Source of the DNA: Ensifer sp. PDNC004
GTDB taxonomy: Bacteria; Pseudomonadota; Alphaproteobacteria; Rhizobiales; Rhizobiaceae
Length of the DNA: 64,000 bases
Reading direction: 5' to 3'
NCBI RefSeq assembly: GCF_016919405.1
Contig: NZ_CP070352.1
Span: 1,178,001-1,242,000, forward strand
Both the position numbers and the translations under genes were made by a program. Every line of letters starts with the position of its first letter. The first letter of the stretch is position 1. Shown here one piece after another: positions 9,176-16,478 of this stretch. A model generated the notes under the pieces. The model was given only the letters and a program-made list of their open reading frames with translations, was not told the origin of the DNA and did not search any database.

Positions 9176-10237
9176 CTATCGATTCGCCAGTGTCTTCTGG
9201 AGGGCCTCGCGGGTCAGCTTGCTGATCTCGGCATGAATATCGGCGCGCGGCCGTTCCGTCGTGCCGCAAATCGGGTCGACCTCGCCGAAGGATTTAAGCA
9301 GTTCGGCGGCGCCGTCCTTGCAAATCGGCAGGAAGCTGAAGTGGTCCGCTCCGGCGACCGCGGCATAGGAGCCCTTCGGCGTCAGCGCCGCCAGCGGCTC
9401 GGAGGCGACGGCAAGCGGGATCGTCTCCTTGCTGCCGAGATTGATGAAATGCATCGGGATCGCGATCGCCTTGAGGCTGTTTTCTACATAGGCCTGGGCG
9501 AGGCCGGGGTCGACGAGTACGGCGGCTTTGATCCGAGGATCCCGGTTCGACTGCTCGAAACGCGCCTTGTCGACGGTGCGCAGATCGAGCTTGTCGACGT
9601 CGACCGGCGCATCATCGACATAGCCCCTGCCGCCGACAAACCAGGCGCAGTCCCACTTTTTATAGCTGTCGCAGTAGCTGGCATAGGCATCGAGACTGGC
9701 CCTTGCCCCTGAAATCTCCATGGCGGTCGAGCCGCCGAGAGAGAATCCGAGGACGCCGATCCGCTCAGGGTCGATTGCAGCGCTCCATTGCGGATCCCGG
9801 GTGAACGTGTCGATCAATGCCGAGAGGTCGGCCGTCCGTTCCCAAAGCTTCGGCGTGTTGGCGGGCATCGAGTCGCCGCTGGTGGTGCCGGGATGGTTGG
9901 GGCCCGCGACGATGAAACCCGCTTGCGCCAGGTCGGCTGCAAGCCAGCTCATGGCTTCGACGCGACCGCCCGACCCATGGGACAGAACCACCAGCGGATA
10001 TCGGCCTTGGCGCAAGGGGGCGTTCTTCGATGCGGGCGATCCCTTGAAGATGCGGTTGTCGCCGATAAGCACGGGCTCACCCCCGGCTCCGGCGGGATAC
10101 CAGACGGTGACGGCAAGTTGGCGTTCCCGCTTGGGTGCGGCAACGTCGATCTCGCGGACGCCGACGTCATCGGCCTGCGCCGAGGCAGCCAGGCTCAGAA
10201 GGAAGGCAGCGGCGGGAATGAACTGGAGGAGGGGCAT
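9176..10237 (-). CDS. Secreted alpha/beta hydrolase (PAF-acetylhydrolase/dienelactone-hydrolase-like)
   Basis: A 353-residue hydrolase. The first about 22 residues form a signal peptide ending A-S-A-Q-A, so the protein is probably periplasmic. The oxyanion segment L-V-V-L-S-H-G-S-G-G lies near 90-100, the nucleophile elbow G-F-S-L-G-G near 160, and the catalytic His in A-D-H-F-S-F-L near 295. This order fits the COG4188 predicted-dienelactone-hydrolase group. The substrate is unknown. The chosen ATG gives a proper signal peptide; an upstream in-frame start at 10276 would add a non-hydrophobic extension. Convergent with the RibD-like gene and divergent from the AraC gene. Confidence 0.8.
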   Translation of the reverse strand: MPLLQFIPAAAFLLSLAASAQADDVGVREIDVAAPKRERQLAVTVWYPAGAGGEPVLIGDNRIFKGSPASKNAPLRQGRYPLVVLSHGSGGRVEAMSWLAADLAQAGFIVAGPNHPGTTSGDSMPANTPKLWERTADLSALIDTFTRDPQWSAAIDPERIGVLGFSLGGSTAMEISGARASLDAYASYCDSYKKWDCAWFVGGRGYVDDAPVDVDKLDLRTVDKARFEQSNRDPRIKAAVLVDPGLAQAYVENSLKAIAIPMHFINLGSKETIPLAVASEPLAALTPKGSYAAVAGADHFSFLPICKDGAAELLKSFGEVDPICGTTERPRADIHAEISKLTREALQKTLANR

Positions 10238-10355
10238 GGGTATCTCGCTGTGTTGGAAAAGACGGCCGATCGTCACAAACGCCCCGCTTGTCCGCGTCCT
10301 CGATCGTGATTGAGGTCGTCCCGAATCGCGATCTAGGCAATGATCTGCCCATCGA

Positions 10356-11435
10356 ATGCTTGCTCGCCTTTCGTCTGCCAGCCTTTCCTTTGAAGGACAT
10401 GTCTTGATCTTCCTGCCGCTCCCGTTCGTCGTCGCCTTGCTGCTTCTTGTCCTGCTTGCCTTCGTGCTGCACGGCGACGAGCCGGCGCGGCGGAACCGGC
10501 CGTTCTTTGCCCTGTTGACGCTGTGCGCACTCCAGTCGGTGACCGTCGGGCTGCGTTGGGGCTATGACCTCGCGGCGCTGAAATTCGCACTGCCGGTGCT
10601 CGCGAGCGGTGTGCCGCCGCTGGTGCTTGCGAGTTTCCACAGCCTGATCCGCAAAGACGAGCGCAGCGCTGCTGCGGCGGGGTGGGTTCACGCGGCACCG
10701 ACGATCGGCATGCTCGTGCTCGTGCTGTTTGCGCCGCGCTACATCGATTTCGCCTTGATCGTCGAATATGTCGGATATGCGCTGGCGCTCCTGAACCTGG
10801 CGCGCGTCGGTACGGATGCGCTGGACGAAGCGCGTTTCGAAGGCGCCACCGCGGCGCACCGCGCCCTGCTCATTGCCGCGTTCTCGCTCTGCCTGTCGGC
10901 GCTCTTCGATCTTGCGATCCTTCTGGATTTCGAATGGACGAAGGGCGCGAATATCGGCCTTATCGTCAGCAACGCGAACTTGCTGGGCCTGCTCTTCATC
11001 GGGCTGACAGCCGTGGTCGCGGACCGTGCGCGCGCGCTTCCGGCCGCCGGCGCGGTCGCCGAAGAGGATCCGGTTGCAACGCCGCAGGATCGCGAAATCC
11101 TCGACAGGATCGAGCGCCTGCTCGTCGGCCAGAAACTGGCCCGCGACGAAAACCTCACCCTGTCGCGATTGGCGCGCCGCGCGGGCCTGCCCGCCCGGCA
11201 GATATCGACCGCCGTCAACCGGCTGGCGGGCAAGAACGTCTCGCAATACATCAACGAGATCAGGATTGTAGAGGCCTGCCGGCTGTTGCGCGAGACCGAT
11301 ATGTCGGTGACTGCGGCCATGCTTGAATCCGGCTTTCAGACGAAATCGAATTTCAATCGCGAATTCCGCCGCGTCACCGCCTTGAGCCCCGTCGCCTGGC
11401 GCGAGCAGAACCGGGCCGGTTCGCTTGCCGCCTGA
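10356..11435 (+). CDS. AraC-family regulator with a multi-pass membrane N-terminus
   Basis: A 359-residue protein. The first about 225 residues contain six or seven hydrophobic segments (for example around 15-38, 55-75, 105-130, 160-185, 195-215). The C-terminal about 100 residues are an AraC-type double HTH ending F-N-R-E-F-R-R-V-T-x-L-S-P-V-A-W-R. This architecture suggests a membrane-bound one-component sensor. It is divergent from the secreted hydrolase (118 bases between starts), which is its most likely target. The signal is unknown. Confidence 0.8.
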   Translation: MLARLSSASLSFEGHVLIFLPLPFVVALLLLVLLAFVLHGDEPARRNRPFFALLTLCALQSVTVGLRWGYDLAALKFALPVLASGVPPLVLASFHSLIRKDERSAAAAGWVHAAPTIGMLVLVLFAPRYIDFALIVEYVGYALALLNLARVGTDALDEARFEGATAAHRALLIAAFSLCLSALFDLAILLDFEWTKGANIGLIVSNANLLGLLFIGLTAVVADRARALPAAGAVAEEDPVATPQDREILDRIERLLVGQKLARDENLTLSRLARRAGLPARQISTAVNRLAGKNVSQYINEIRIVEACRLLRETDMSVTAAMLESGFQTKSNFNREFRRVTALSPVAWREQNRAGSLAA

Positions 11436-11451
11436 CTGCTGCCATAGCGAT

Positions 11452-11474
11452 GCCCGGTCGCGATGCGGCCGGGC
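11452..11474. terminator. Hairpin between convergent AraC and HtrA genes
   Basis: A ten-pair stem (GCCCGGTCGC with GCGGCCGGGC, one T-G pair on the + strand transcript) closes on a three-base GAT loop between two convergent stop codons. It probably ends both transcripts; there is no long T-run. Confidence 0.5.
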
Positions 11475-11513
11475 TAGCGGGATGCAAGGTATACGGTGAC
11501 GCCCTTGCGACCG

Positions 11514-12695
11514 TTACTGCTGATCTGCGGTATTGTCGCCGATCGTGATCGGAACGTCCTTCGTCTTGCCGGTCCGCCATACGCTCACGTTCTTCGAGGT
11601 GCCGGGCGAGAGGTCGGCGACCATGCGTGACAGGTCGCGCGGCGACCTCACCGGGTTGCCGCCGAGCGCGATGATGACGTCGCCGGCCTTGATGCCGGCC
11701 TTGGCGGCAGGCGTTCCGCCGTTGACGCCGGCAACGAGCGCGCCCTCGGGCTGGGCAAGGCCGATGGCGTCGGCGATATCAGCCGTGACCGGCTGTATCT
11801 GCACCCCGATAAAGCCGTGCTGGATCGAACCATCCTTCATCAGTTCAGTGACGACTTTCTGCGCCTGGTCCGAGGGGATGGCAAAGCCGACGCCGACGCT
11901 ACCGCCGTTCGGCGAGTAGATCGCCGTGTTGATGCCGACCACCTGGCCCTTTGCGTCGACCAGCGGTCCGCCGGAATTGCCGTGGTTGATCGGGGCGTCG
12001 ATCTGGATGAAGTCGTCATAGGGGCCGCTGTGCAGGTCGCGGCCGCGCGCCGAGACGATCCCCGACGTCACCGTCGTGCCGATGCCGAACGGGTTGCCGA
12101 TCGCCAGAACCTGGTCGCCGACCCGCAAGGTGTCGGAATCGCCCCAGGCAACTGTTGCAAGCGGCTTCGGCGCCGCGATTTTCAGGACCGCCAGGTCGTT
12201 CTTCGGGTCGGCGCCGACAAGCTTGGCGGGTATCTGCGTGCCGTCGTCGAGCGTCACCATGATGCTCGACGCCTTGTCGATGACATGGTTGTTGGTGACG
12301 ACGTAGCCGTCCGAGGTCACGATGAAACCGGAGCCGAGCGCTTCGGCACGTTGCGGTTGGCGCTGCTCGGGCGCCTGGTCCGGAATCGGGATGCCCTGAT
12401 CGTGGAAGAATTGGCGGAATTGTTCGTCGAAGGGCGAGTTTCCGCCCTGTTGCGAAGGTTCGCTCGCACCGGTGTTGTCGGCCTTGATCACGGTCGTGAC
12501 CGTGACGACTGCGGGCTTGTCGGCCGATACGATCGGCGCGAAGGACCCGCCAGATGCGGCCGGGACTGTAACGGCCGGGCCGGCCGCGGCGGCGGCCACG
12601 TCACGGCCTGAGAAGGCTGCCACGGACAGGGGCGCAATGATGACGGCTGCGCCGAGGAGGGCGGCAGCTCTATACCTCGTGAGAATGTTTGACAT
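11514..12695 (-). CDS. HtrA/DegP-type serine protease, single PDZ
   Basis: A 393-residue periplasmic protease/chaperone. An N-terminal hydrophobic segment (about 8-30) is a signal peptide or anchor. The trypsin-like domain carries the triad His in V-T-N-N-H-V-I near 138, Asp in K-N-D-L-A-V-L near 168, and Ser in G-N-S-G-G-P-L near 243. One PDZ domain with G-A-L-V-A-G-V-x-G-G-T-P-A-A-K-A-G follows. DegP proper has two PDZ domains, so this is closer to DegS/HtrA-like single-PDZ forms. AAAGGAAC precedes the ATG. Confidence 0.9.
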   Translation of the reverse strand: MSNILTRYRAAALLGAAVIIAPLSVAAFSGRDVAAAAAGPAVTVPAASGGSFAPIVSADKPAVVTVTTVIKADNTGASEPSQQGGNSPFDEQFRQFFHDQGIPIPDQAPEQRQPQRAEALGSGFIVTSDGYVVTNNHVIDKASSIMVTLDDGTQIPAKLVGADPKNDLAVLKIAAPKPLATVAWGDSDTLRVGDQVLAIGNPFGIGTTVTSGIVSARGRDLHSGPYDDFIQIDAPINHGNSGGPLVDAKGQVVGINTAIYSPNGGSVGVGFAIPSDQAQKVVTELMKDGSIQHGFIGVQIQPVTADIADAIGLAQPEGALVAGVNGGTPAAKAGIKAGDVIIALGGNPVRSPRDLSRMVADLSPGTSKNVSVWRTGKTKDVPITIGDNTADQQ

Positions 12696-12852
12696 GATCC
12701 TGTTCCTTTCGCTGCCTGTTTGCCGGACGAACGTGGTCGGGCGCAGCCCGAGGCAGGTCGGGTCTGCGGCGCGGCGTCGGCCGGCTTCGGATTAAGGGGC
12801 GTCTTGGTGCCGAAGGACCGGACCGTGGGAAGGGCCCGGCGCCATCGGCTAC

Positions 12853-12877
12853 GGCTCACCCGAAGACCGGGTGAGCC
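12853..12877 (-). terminator. Hairpin downstream of the small secreted protein gene
   Basis: A ten-base stem GGCTCACCCG/CGGGTGAGCC with a five-base loop lies 13 bases beyond the stop of the gene at 12890-13336. No T-run is present, so it is a probable transcript end. Confidence 0.45.
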
Positions 12878-12889
12878 TCAACGTGTCGG

Positions 12890-13336
12890 TCAAGCCATGC
12901 GGGCGATGTCACGGTTGAGGTGATGAACGTCACCCTGAAGCCGGGCATAGGACTTGTCCGGCAGCATGCCGTGATGGGCGGCGGCGGTGTTGATCGCTTC
13001 GGCGCGCACGGCGCCGTCCTCGCGTTCAAGCTTGCTGTAGTTTGCTGCCGTCAGCTTGCCCTGTTCGCGATCGACGTTGATGCGGTGATTGTCGACCCGG
13101 AGTTCATGCAGGACATGATCGAGCCGCGTCGATGCCATGTGGGTCGGTGTCCGGTAGACCGGCATGGCCGGGGTGGACATGTCGTCCTGGGCGAAAATGC
13201 CCTGGTAGTAATCGCCGGTATAGGCACCCTTTTCGTTGTCGCGGCCGAAATCGTGATGATCGGCGGCAAAGGCGGCGCCGCTCAGAAGGACGAGGGCGAC
13301 GGTTGCGATGGTGGTGGTCTTGAAGGGCGAGCGCAT
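12890..13336 (-). CDS. Small secreted protein of unknown function
   Basis: A 148-residue protein with a clear signal peptide (basic start, hydrophobic core A-T-V-A-L-V-L-L-S-G, cleavage after A-F-A-A). The mature part is rich in His, Asp and Tyr near its start, then helical with R-L-D-H-V-L-H-E-L-R and K-L-T-A-A-N-Y-S-K-L. No catalytic motif is seen. The ATG at 13336 is chosen because the signal peptide begins there. The long AT-rich upstream region suggests individual regulation. Confidence 0.65.
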   Translation of the reverse strand: MRSPFKTTTIATVALVLLSGAAFAADHHDFGRDNEKGAYTGDYYQGIFAQDDMSTPAMPVYRTPTHMASTRLDHVLHELRVDNHRINVDREQGKLTAANYSKLEREDGAVRAEAINTAAAHHGMLPDKSYARLQGDVHHLNRDIARMA

Positions 13337-13662
13337 GACTGCATCTCCTGAATTGAAGGAAGCGCTGTGCGCTTCCATTCGAGGCCGTCTCCTATTGTCG
13401 CGTCACGGCCGAAGCGGTCGCCGGCAATATTCAGCCTCGAAATGAAGGTATTACTTCCGTGCGCCGCCGTCATGTTAATAACGCGTAATATTTCGGTAAA
13501 CATCTCCGGGAAGCCGCTTCATTAACATTATTTAATGAAGGCAGATTTGCTCCCATCTGGCGGTTATTCTTTTCAGGAGCGTGTATTGTGGCCCTTTTGC
13601 GGCGGTCAGCCTGCGCCTTTTCTAGTCAGCCCAGCCTTGGGGTTGCGAGCGTGGAGAAGGAG
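13337..13662. other. Intergenic region with an AT-rich perfect inverted repeat
   Basis: About 326 bases without a convincing gene. The part at 13465-13550 is strikingly AT-rich for this DNA and holds CTTCATTAA (13517-13525) and TTAATGAAG (13532-13540), a nine-base perfect inverted repeat with a six-base centre. It is probably the regulatory region of the small secreted protein gene on the - strand. Confidence 0.5.
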
Positions 13663-14793
13663 CTACGATCCCGCATAATGGGCGCGCGGCCGGATCAGAT
13701 CACCGCTGATGACCTGTTCTATCGCGTGTGCGAGCCAGCCGACGGTGCGCGCGAGGGCGAATATCACCATCGGCGCGTCGTCGGGAAGCGCATAGGCGGC
13801 CGCGAGTGCGGCCAGCGAGAAATCGAGATTGGCCGGTTCTCCGAGCAGTTCTTCGCCGGCTTCGGCCAGCGCGGCATAGAGCGGCGGCACGTCGAAGCTC
13901 GACATGATCGCCTTCGCGCGCGGGTCGCCATCCGGATAGAGCCTGTGGCCGAAAGCCCGGACCACGCCATCCGAAGAAAGCGTGGCACGGATCGCCTCGC
14001 GCACCCCACCCACGGCCGCCTGTTCGGCAAGCCGCGTGACACTCAGCCAGGCGCCGCCGTGCCTTGGGCCGGTAAGGGTGGCAAGGCCTGAAAGCGTGGC
14101 GGCAGAAAGTGCTGCACCGGAGGACGCGGTGACCCGTGCCGCAAAGGCGGAGACGTTGAGCTCGTGTTCCGCCGTCAGCACCAGGCATCGGCGGATCGGT
14201 CCCGCCGCTTCCGGCCGCCCCCATCCCTGCGCCAGGCGGTCGTGCAGCAGCCCGTTTTCCCGCGAGGGCGCAAGGCCTGCGGCAACGGTCGCAAGTACCT
14301 CGGCGGCCTCGGCCTTCAGGATGGCGTGCCTGCGTCCGAGTGCCGGCAGGTCGGCTTCGATGCGCCCGGCAAGAAGCGTAAAGGTCGTTGCAAGCCGCGA
14401 TTGGCCGCTGCCGGGGTCGTGCGCTGGAACAGGAACCGCCGCCGGTGTCTGCCAGAGCAGCGCGGCAATCTCCTCCAGTGTTGCCGTGGCGGCAAGTTCG
14501 ATCGCGTTGCTGCCGCGATAGGAGAGCTGTCCGCCGGCAATGCTGGAGATCGTCGTCGGCAACACCGGTTCGCCCCAGCGGATCGTCTCGGCCGCCACGA
14601 CCGATGCCTGTCTTCTGCCGGCGTGGCGCTCGGCCAGCCGGTGCACATCGTCGGCCTGGTAGAGGCTGCGGCGCGGATCGGCAGGGTCGGGCTTGGCGCG
14701 AATGCGGCCGCGGCTGACATTGGCATAGAGCGTCTGCCGCTTGCTGCCGAGCCTTAGGAGTGCCTCTTCGGCGGTGATCCAGAGTGTGTTCAT
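13663..14793 (-). CDS. Citrate-synthase-family protein fused to an N-terminal DNA-binding (MerR-like/excisionase-type) domain
   Basis: A 376-residue protein. Residues 1 to about 60 form a short winged-HTH-like domain (W-I-T-A-E-E-A-L-x-R-L-G, Q-T-L-Y-A-N-V-S-R-G-R-I, R-x-Y-x-A-D-D-V). Residues from about 75 are a citrate synthase domain with the expected His in G-P-R-H-G-G-A, His in F-G-H-R-L-Y and Asp in N-L-D-F. It could condense acetyl-CoA or propionyl-CoA with oxaloacetate and also bind DNA. HTH-citrate synthases occur in Rhizobiales; their role is not established as far as I know. The start at 14793 matches the beginning of the DNA-binding domain. Divergent from a second citrate-synthase-family gene. 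Confidence 0.82.
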   Translation of the reverse strand: MNTLWITAEEALLRLGSKRQTLYANVSRGRIRAKPDPADPRRSLYQADDVHRLAERHAGRRQASVVAAETIRWGEPVLPTTISSIAGGQLSYRGSNAIELAATATLEEIAALLWQTPAAVPVPAHDPGSGQSRLATTFTLLAGRIEADLPALGRRHAILKAEAAEVLATVAAGLAPSRENGLLHDRLAQGWGRPEAAGPIRRCLVLTAEHELNVSAFAARVTASSGAALSAATLSGLATLTGPRHGGAWLSVTRLAEQAAVGGVREAIRATLSSDGVVRAFGHRLYPDGDPRAKAIMSSFDVPPLYAALAEAGEELLGEPANLDFSLAALAAAYALPDDAPMVIFALARTVGWLAHAIEQVISGDLIRPRAHYAGS

Positions 14794-14794
14794 G

Positions 14795-14824
14795 TTGATC
14801 AATTGCATCAAGATTGACGTCAAT
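14795..14824. promoter_or_regulatory. Palindromic candidate operators between the two citrate-synthase genes
   Basis: A perfect 12-base palindrome ATTGACGTCAAT spans 14813-14824. Next to it TTGAT-N7-ATCAA spans 14795-14811. Both lie in the 72-base divergent promoter region and are candidates for the DNA-binding domain of the HTH-citrate synthase (autoregulation). The spacing N7 is not that of an FNR/FixK box (N4). Confidence 0.5.
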
Positions 14825-14865
14825 ATGTCTAGGTCGGATCATTCTCCTCGTAAAGGAGAAACTTG

Positions 14866-15960
14866 ATGATGAAGAACGGACTTGAAGACGTCGTCGCCGC
14901 CGAAACGCAGCTCTCCCATGTTGACGGCGAGGCGGGTCAATTGATCATCCGCGGTGTCTCGCTCGATCACCTGGCCGGCCAGGTGAGCTACGAGGATGTC
15001 GTGGCGCTGTTGTTCGAGGGGTTGCTGGGGCCGATGCCGGACCGGACCGAACTCGCGAAGCGCCTGGGTGAAAAGCGGGTGGACGTGTTCGCCCATGTCG
15101 GCGCCATCGACGACGCGCTGCTGGAACTGCCGCCGGTCGACATCATGCGCGCACTCATCGCCCGGCTCCCGGATGGGGAGGATCTCGATTCGGCCTTACG
15201 TCTGCTCGCCGCGCCGGCCGTCTTCCTGCCGGCGGCGCTGCGCATGAAGAGGGGCGAGGCCCCTCTCGCGCCGACGCCGGCGCTGTCGCACGCCGCCGAC
15301 ACCCTCGCAATGCTCGGCGCCAAGGTGCCGAGCAGGCAAGACGTGGCGGCGCTTGATGCCTATCTGGTGACGATCTCGGACCACGGCCTCAACGCCTCGA
15401 CGTTCGCTTCGCGCGTGGTCGCCTCCACCAAGGCCGGTCTCACCTCGTCGGTGCTTGCCGCCATCGGCGCCCTCAAGGGGCCGCTCCATGGCGGTGCGCC
15501 CGGGCCGGTGCTCGACATGCTGGATGCGATCGGAACGCCCGAGAATGCGGAGGCCTGGCTTTCCGACGCGCTCGACCACGGCGAACGGCTGATGGGCTTC
15601 GGCCACCGCGTCTACCGTGTTCGCGATCCCCGCGCCGATGCGCTGAAGGGTGCGCTGAAACGACTGATCGCCACGCATCCGGCGAACCGCGATCGCATTC
15701 AACTGGCAGAAGCGGTCGAACAATCGGCGCTCGCCATCCTGAAGGCGCGCAAGCCCGATCGCCCGCTCGACGTCAACGTCGAGTTCTATACGGCGCTGCT
15801 GCTCGATGCGCTCAATTTCCCGCGCGACGCCTTCACCGGCGTGTTCGCGATCGGTCGCACCGTCGGCTGGATCGCCCATGCCCGCGAGCAGGCGCTGGAA
15901 GGCCGCCTTATCCGGCCGCGTTCGCTCTATGTCGGGCCGCTGCCGCAGCAGGCCGCGTGA
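14866..15960 (+). CDS. Citrate synthase/2-methylcitrate synthase family protein
   Basis: A 364-residue citrate-synthase-fold protein of the short (type I) length. The substrate-binding His residues are present in G-P-L-H-G-G-A and G-F-G-H-R-V-Y. The position expected for the catalytic Asp reads Glu (N-V-E-F-Y, about residue 306). The ATG at 14866 has AAGGAG seven bases upstream, which favours it over the TTG at 14863. It is divergent from the HTH-fused paralogue; the two may form a heteromer or act in sequence, for example in propionate metabolism. This is inference. Confidence 0.82.
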   Translation: MMKNGLEDVVAAETQLSHVDGEAGQLIIRGVSLDHLAGQVSYEDVVALLFEGLLGPMPDRTELAKRLGEKRVDVFAHVGAIDDALLELPPVDIMRALIARLPDGEDLDSALRLLAAPAVFLPAALRMKRGEAPLAPTPALSHAADTLAMLGAKVPSRQDVAALDAYLVTISDHGLNASTFASRVVASTKAGLTSSVLAAIGALKGPLHGGAPGPVLDMLDAIGTPENAEAWLSDALDHGERLMGFGHRVYRVRDPRADALKGALKRLIATHPANRDRIQLAEAVEQSALAILKARKPDRPLDVNVEFYTALLLDALNFPRDAFTGVFAIGRTVGWIAHAREQALEGRLIRPRSLYVGPLPQQAA

Positions 15961-15965
15961 GTGTT

Positions 15966-16301
15966 CTATGCTGAGGCGGAGACCATCCGCGCATTTCGCA
16001 GGTGTTGTTGAAAGAACGCCTTCAGGTCGCGGAAGTCATCGAAACCAAGGACGGTCGCAAAACGGGCGACCGTCGTCGGCGAGACGGCGCAGGCGAGCGC
16101 GATCGACCGGGCGCTGCCGAAGGCGACGAGGTCGGGCTGCGCCAGCGCGAACAAGGCGATCTGTTCGAGCTGGCGCGGAAGTCTGAGCGCTCGGGACGCA
16201 AACATCCCCTTCAATTCCCTCATGTCGCCGGGGCGCCTTTGCGCCGCGTTCGTTTCGGCGTCCGCATGTCCATGGCCTATCGGCATGCTGGTGCTCTCCA
16301 T
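15966..16301 (-). CDS. Short RpiR-like HTH regulator without a sugar-binding domain
   Basis: A 111-residue protein whose residues about 25-105 match the N-terminal HTH_6 domain of RpiR/MurR regulators (R-L-P-R-Q-L-E-Q-I-A-x-F-A-L, A-C-A-V-S-P-T-T-V-A-R-F-A-T-V-L-G-F-D-D-F-R-D-L-K). Normal family members are about 280 residues with a C-terminal SIS domain; here the reading frame stops after the HTH. The start has GAGGAGG upstream, so it looks like an expressed gene and not debris. It is divergent from the sugar operon at 16479 and may regulate it without directly sensing a sugar phosphate. Confidence 0.7.
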   Translation of the reverse strand: MESTSMPIGHGHADAETNAAQRRPGDMRELKGMFASRALRLPRQLEQIALFALAQPDLVAFGSARSIALACAVSPTTVARFATVLGFDDFRDLKAFFQQHLRNARMVSASA

Positions 16302-16401
16302 TCACTATCCTCCTCAACGCGCCTGCGCAGGCGCATCCCCACGAAAGCAGCCGGATGCGGGCTATTTCCCCACCTGCTGCTCGCCTTCATGATTTTTCAC
16401 T

Positions 16402-16429
16402 TTACTGTACCGTCTGGACGGTATAGTAA
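16402..16429. promoter_or_regulatory. Near-perfect 28-base palindrome, candidate TetR or RpiR operator
   Basis: The core arms TACCGTC and GACGGTA flank a two-base centre, and the outer arms TTACT and AGTAA extend the symmetry to 28 bases with one mismatched pair. It lies about 50 bases before the substrate-binding-protein gene, in the promoter zone. The size and TAC...GTA form fit a TetR-type site, and the operon encodes a TetR protein at 24388. The short RpiR-like protein is the other candidate binder. Confidence 0.65.
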
Positions 16430-16478
16430 TTCAATCATCGCTGATCGCAACAACACGTTTTCTGGGGAGGAGACGAGA

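Noticed and set aside
12696..12715. EcfG promoter element (GGAAC) before the HtrA gene
   Set aside because: The GGAAC is part of the ribosome-binding site and no CGTT lies at the right distance.
13522..13535. Possible second CtrA box (TTAA...TTAA)
   Set aside because: The spacing is six bases and not seven, and the symmetry is better explained as an inverted repeat.
14795..14811. FNR/FixK box between the citrate-synthase genes
   Set aside because: TTGAT and ATCAA are separated by seven bases; the FNR/FixK spacing is four.
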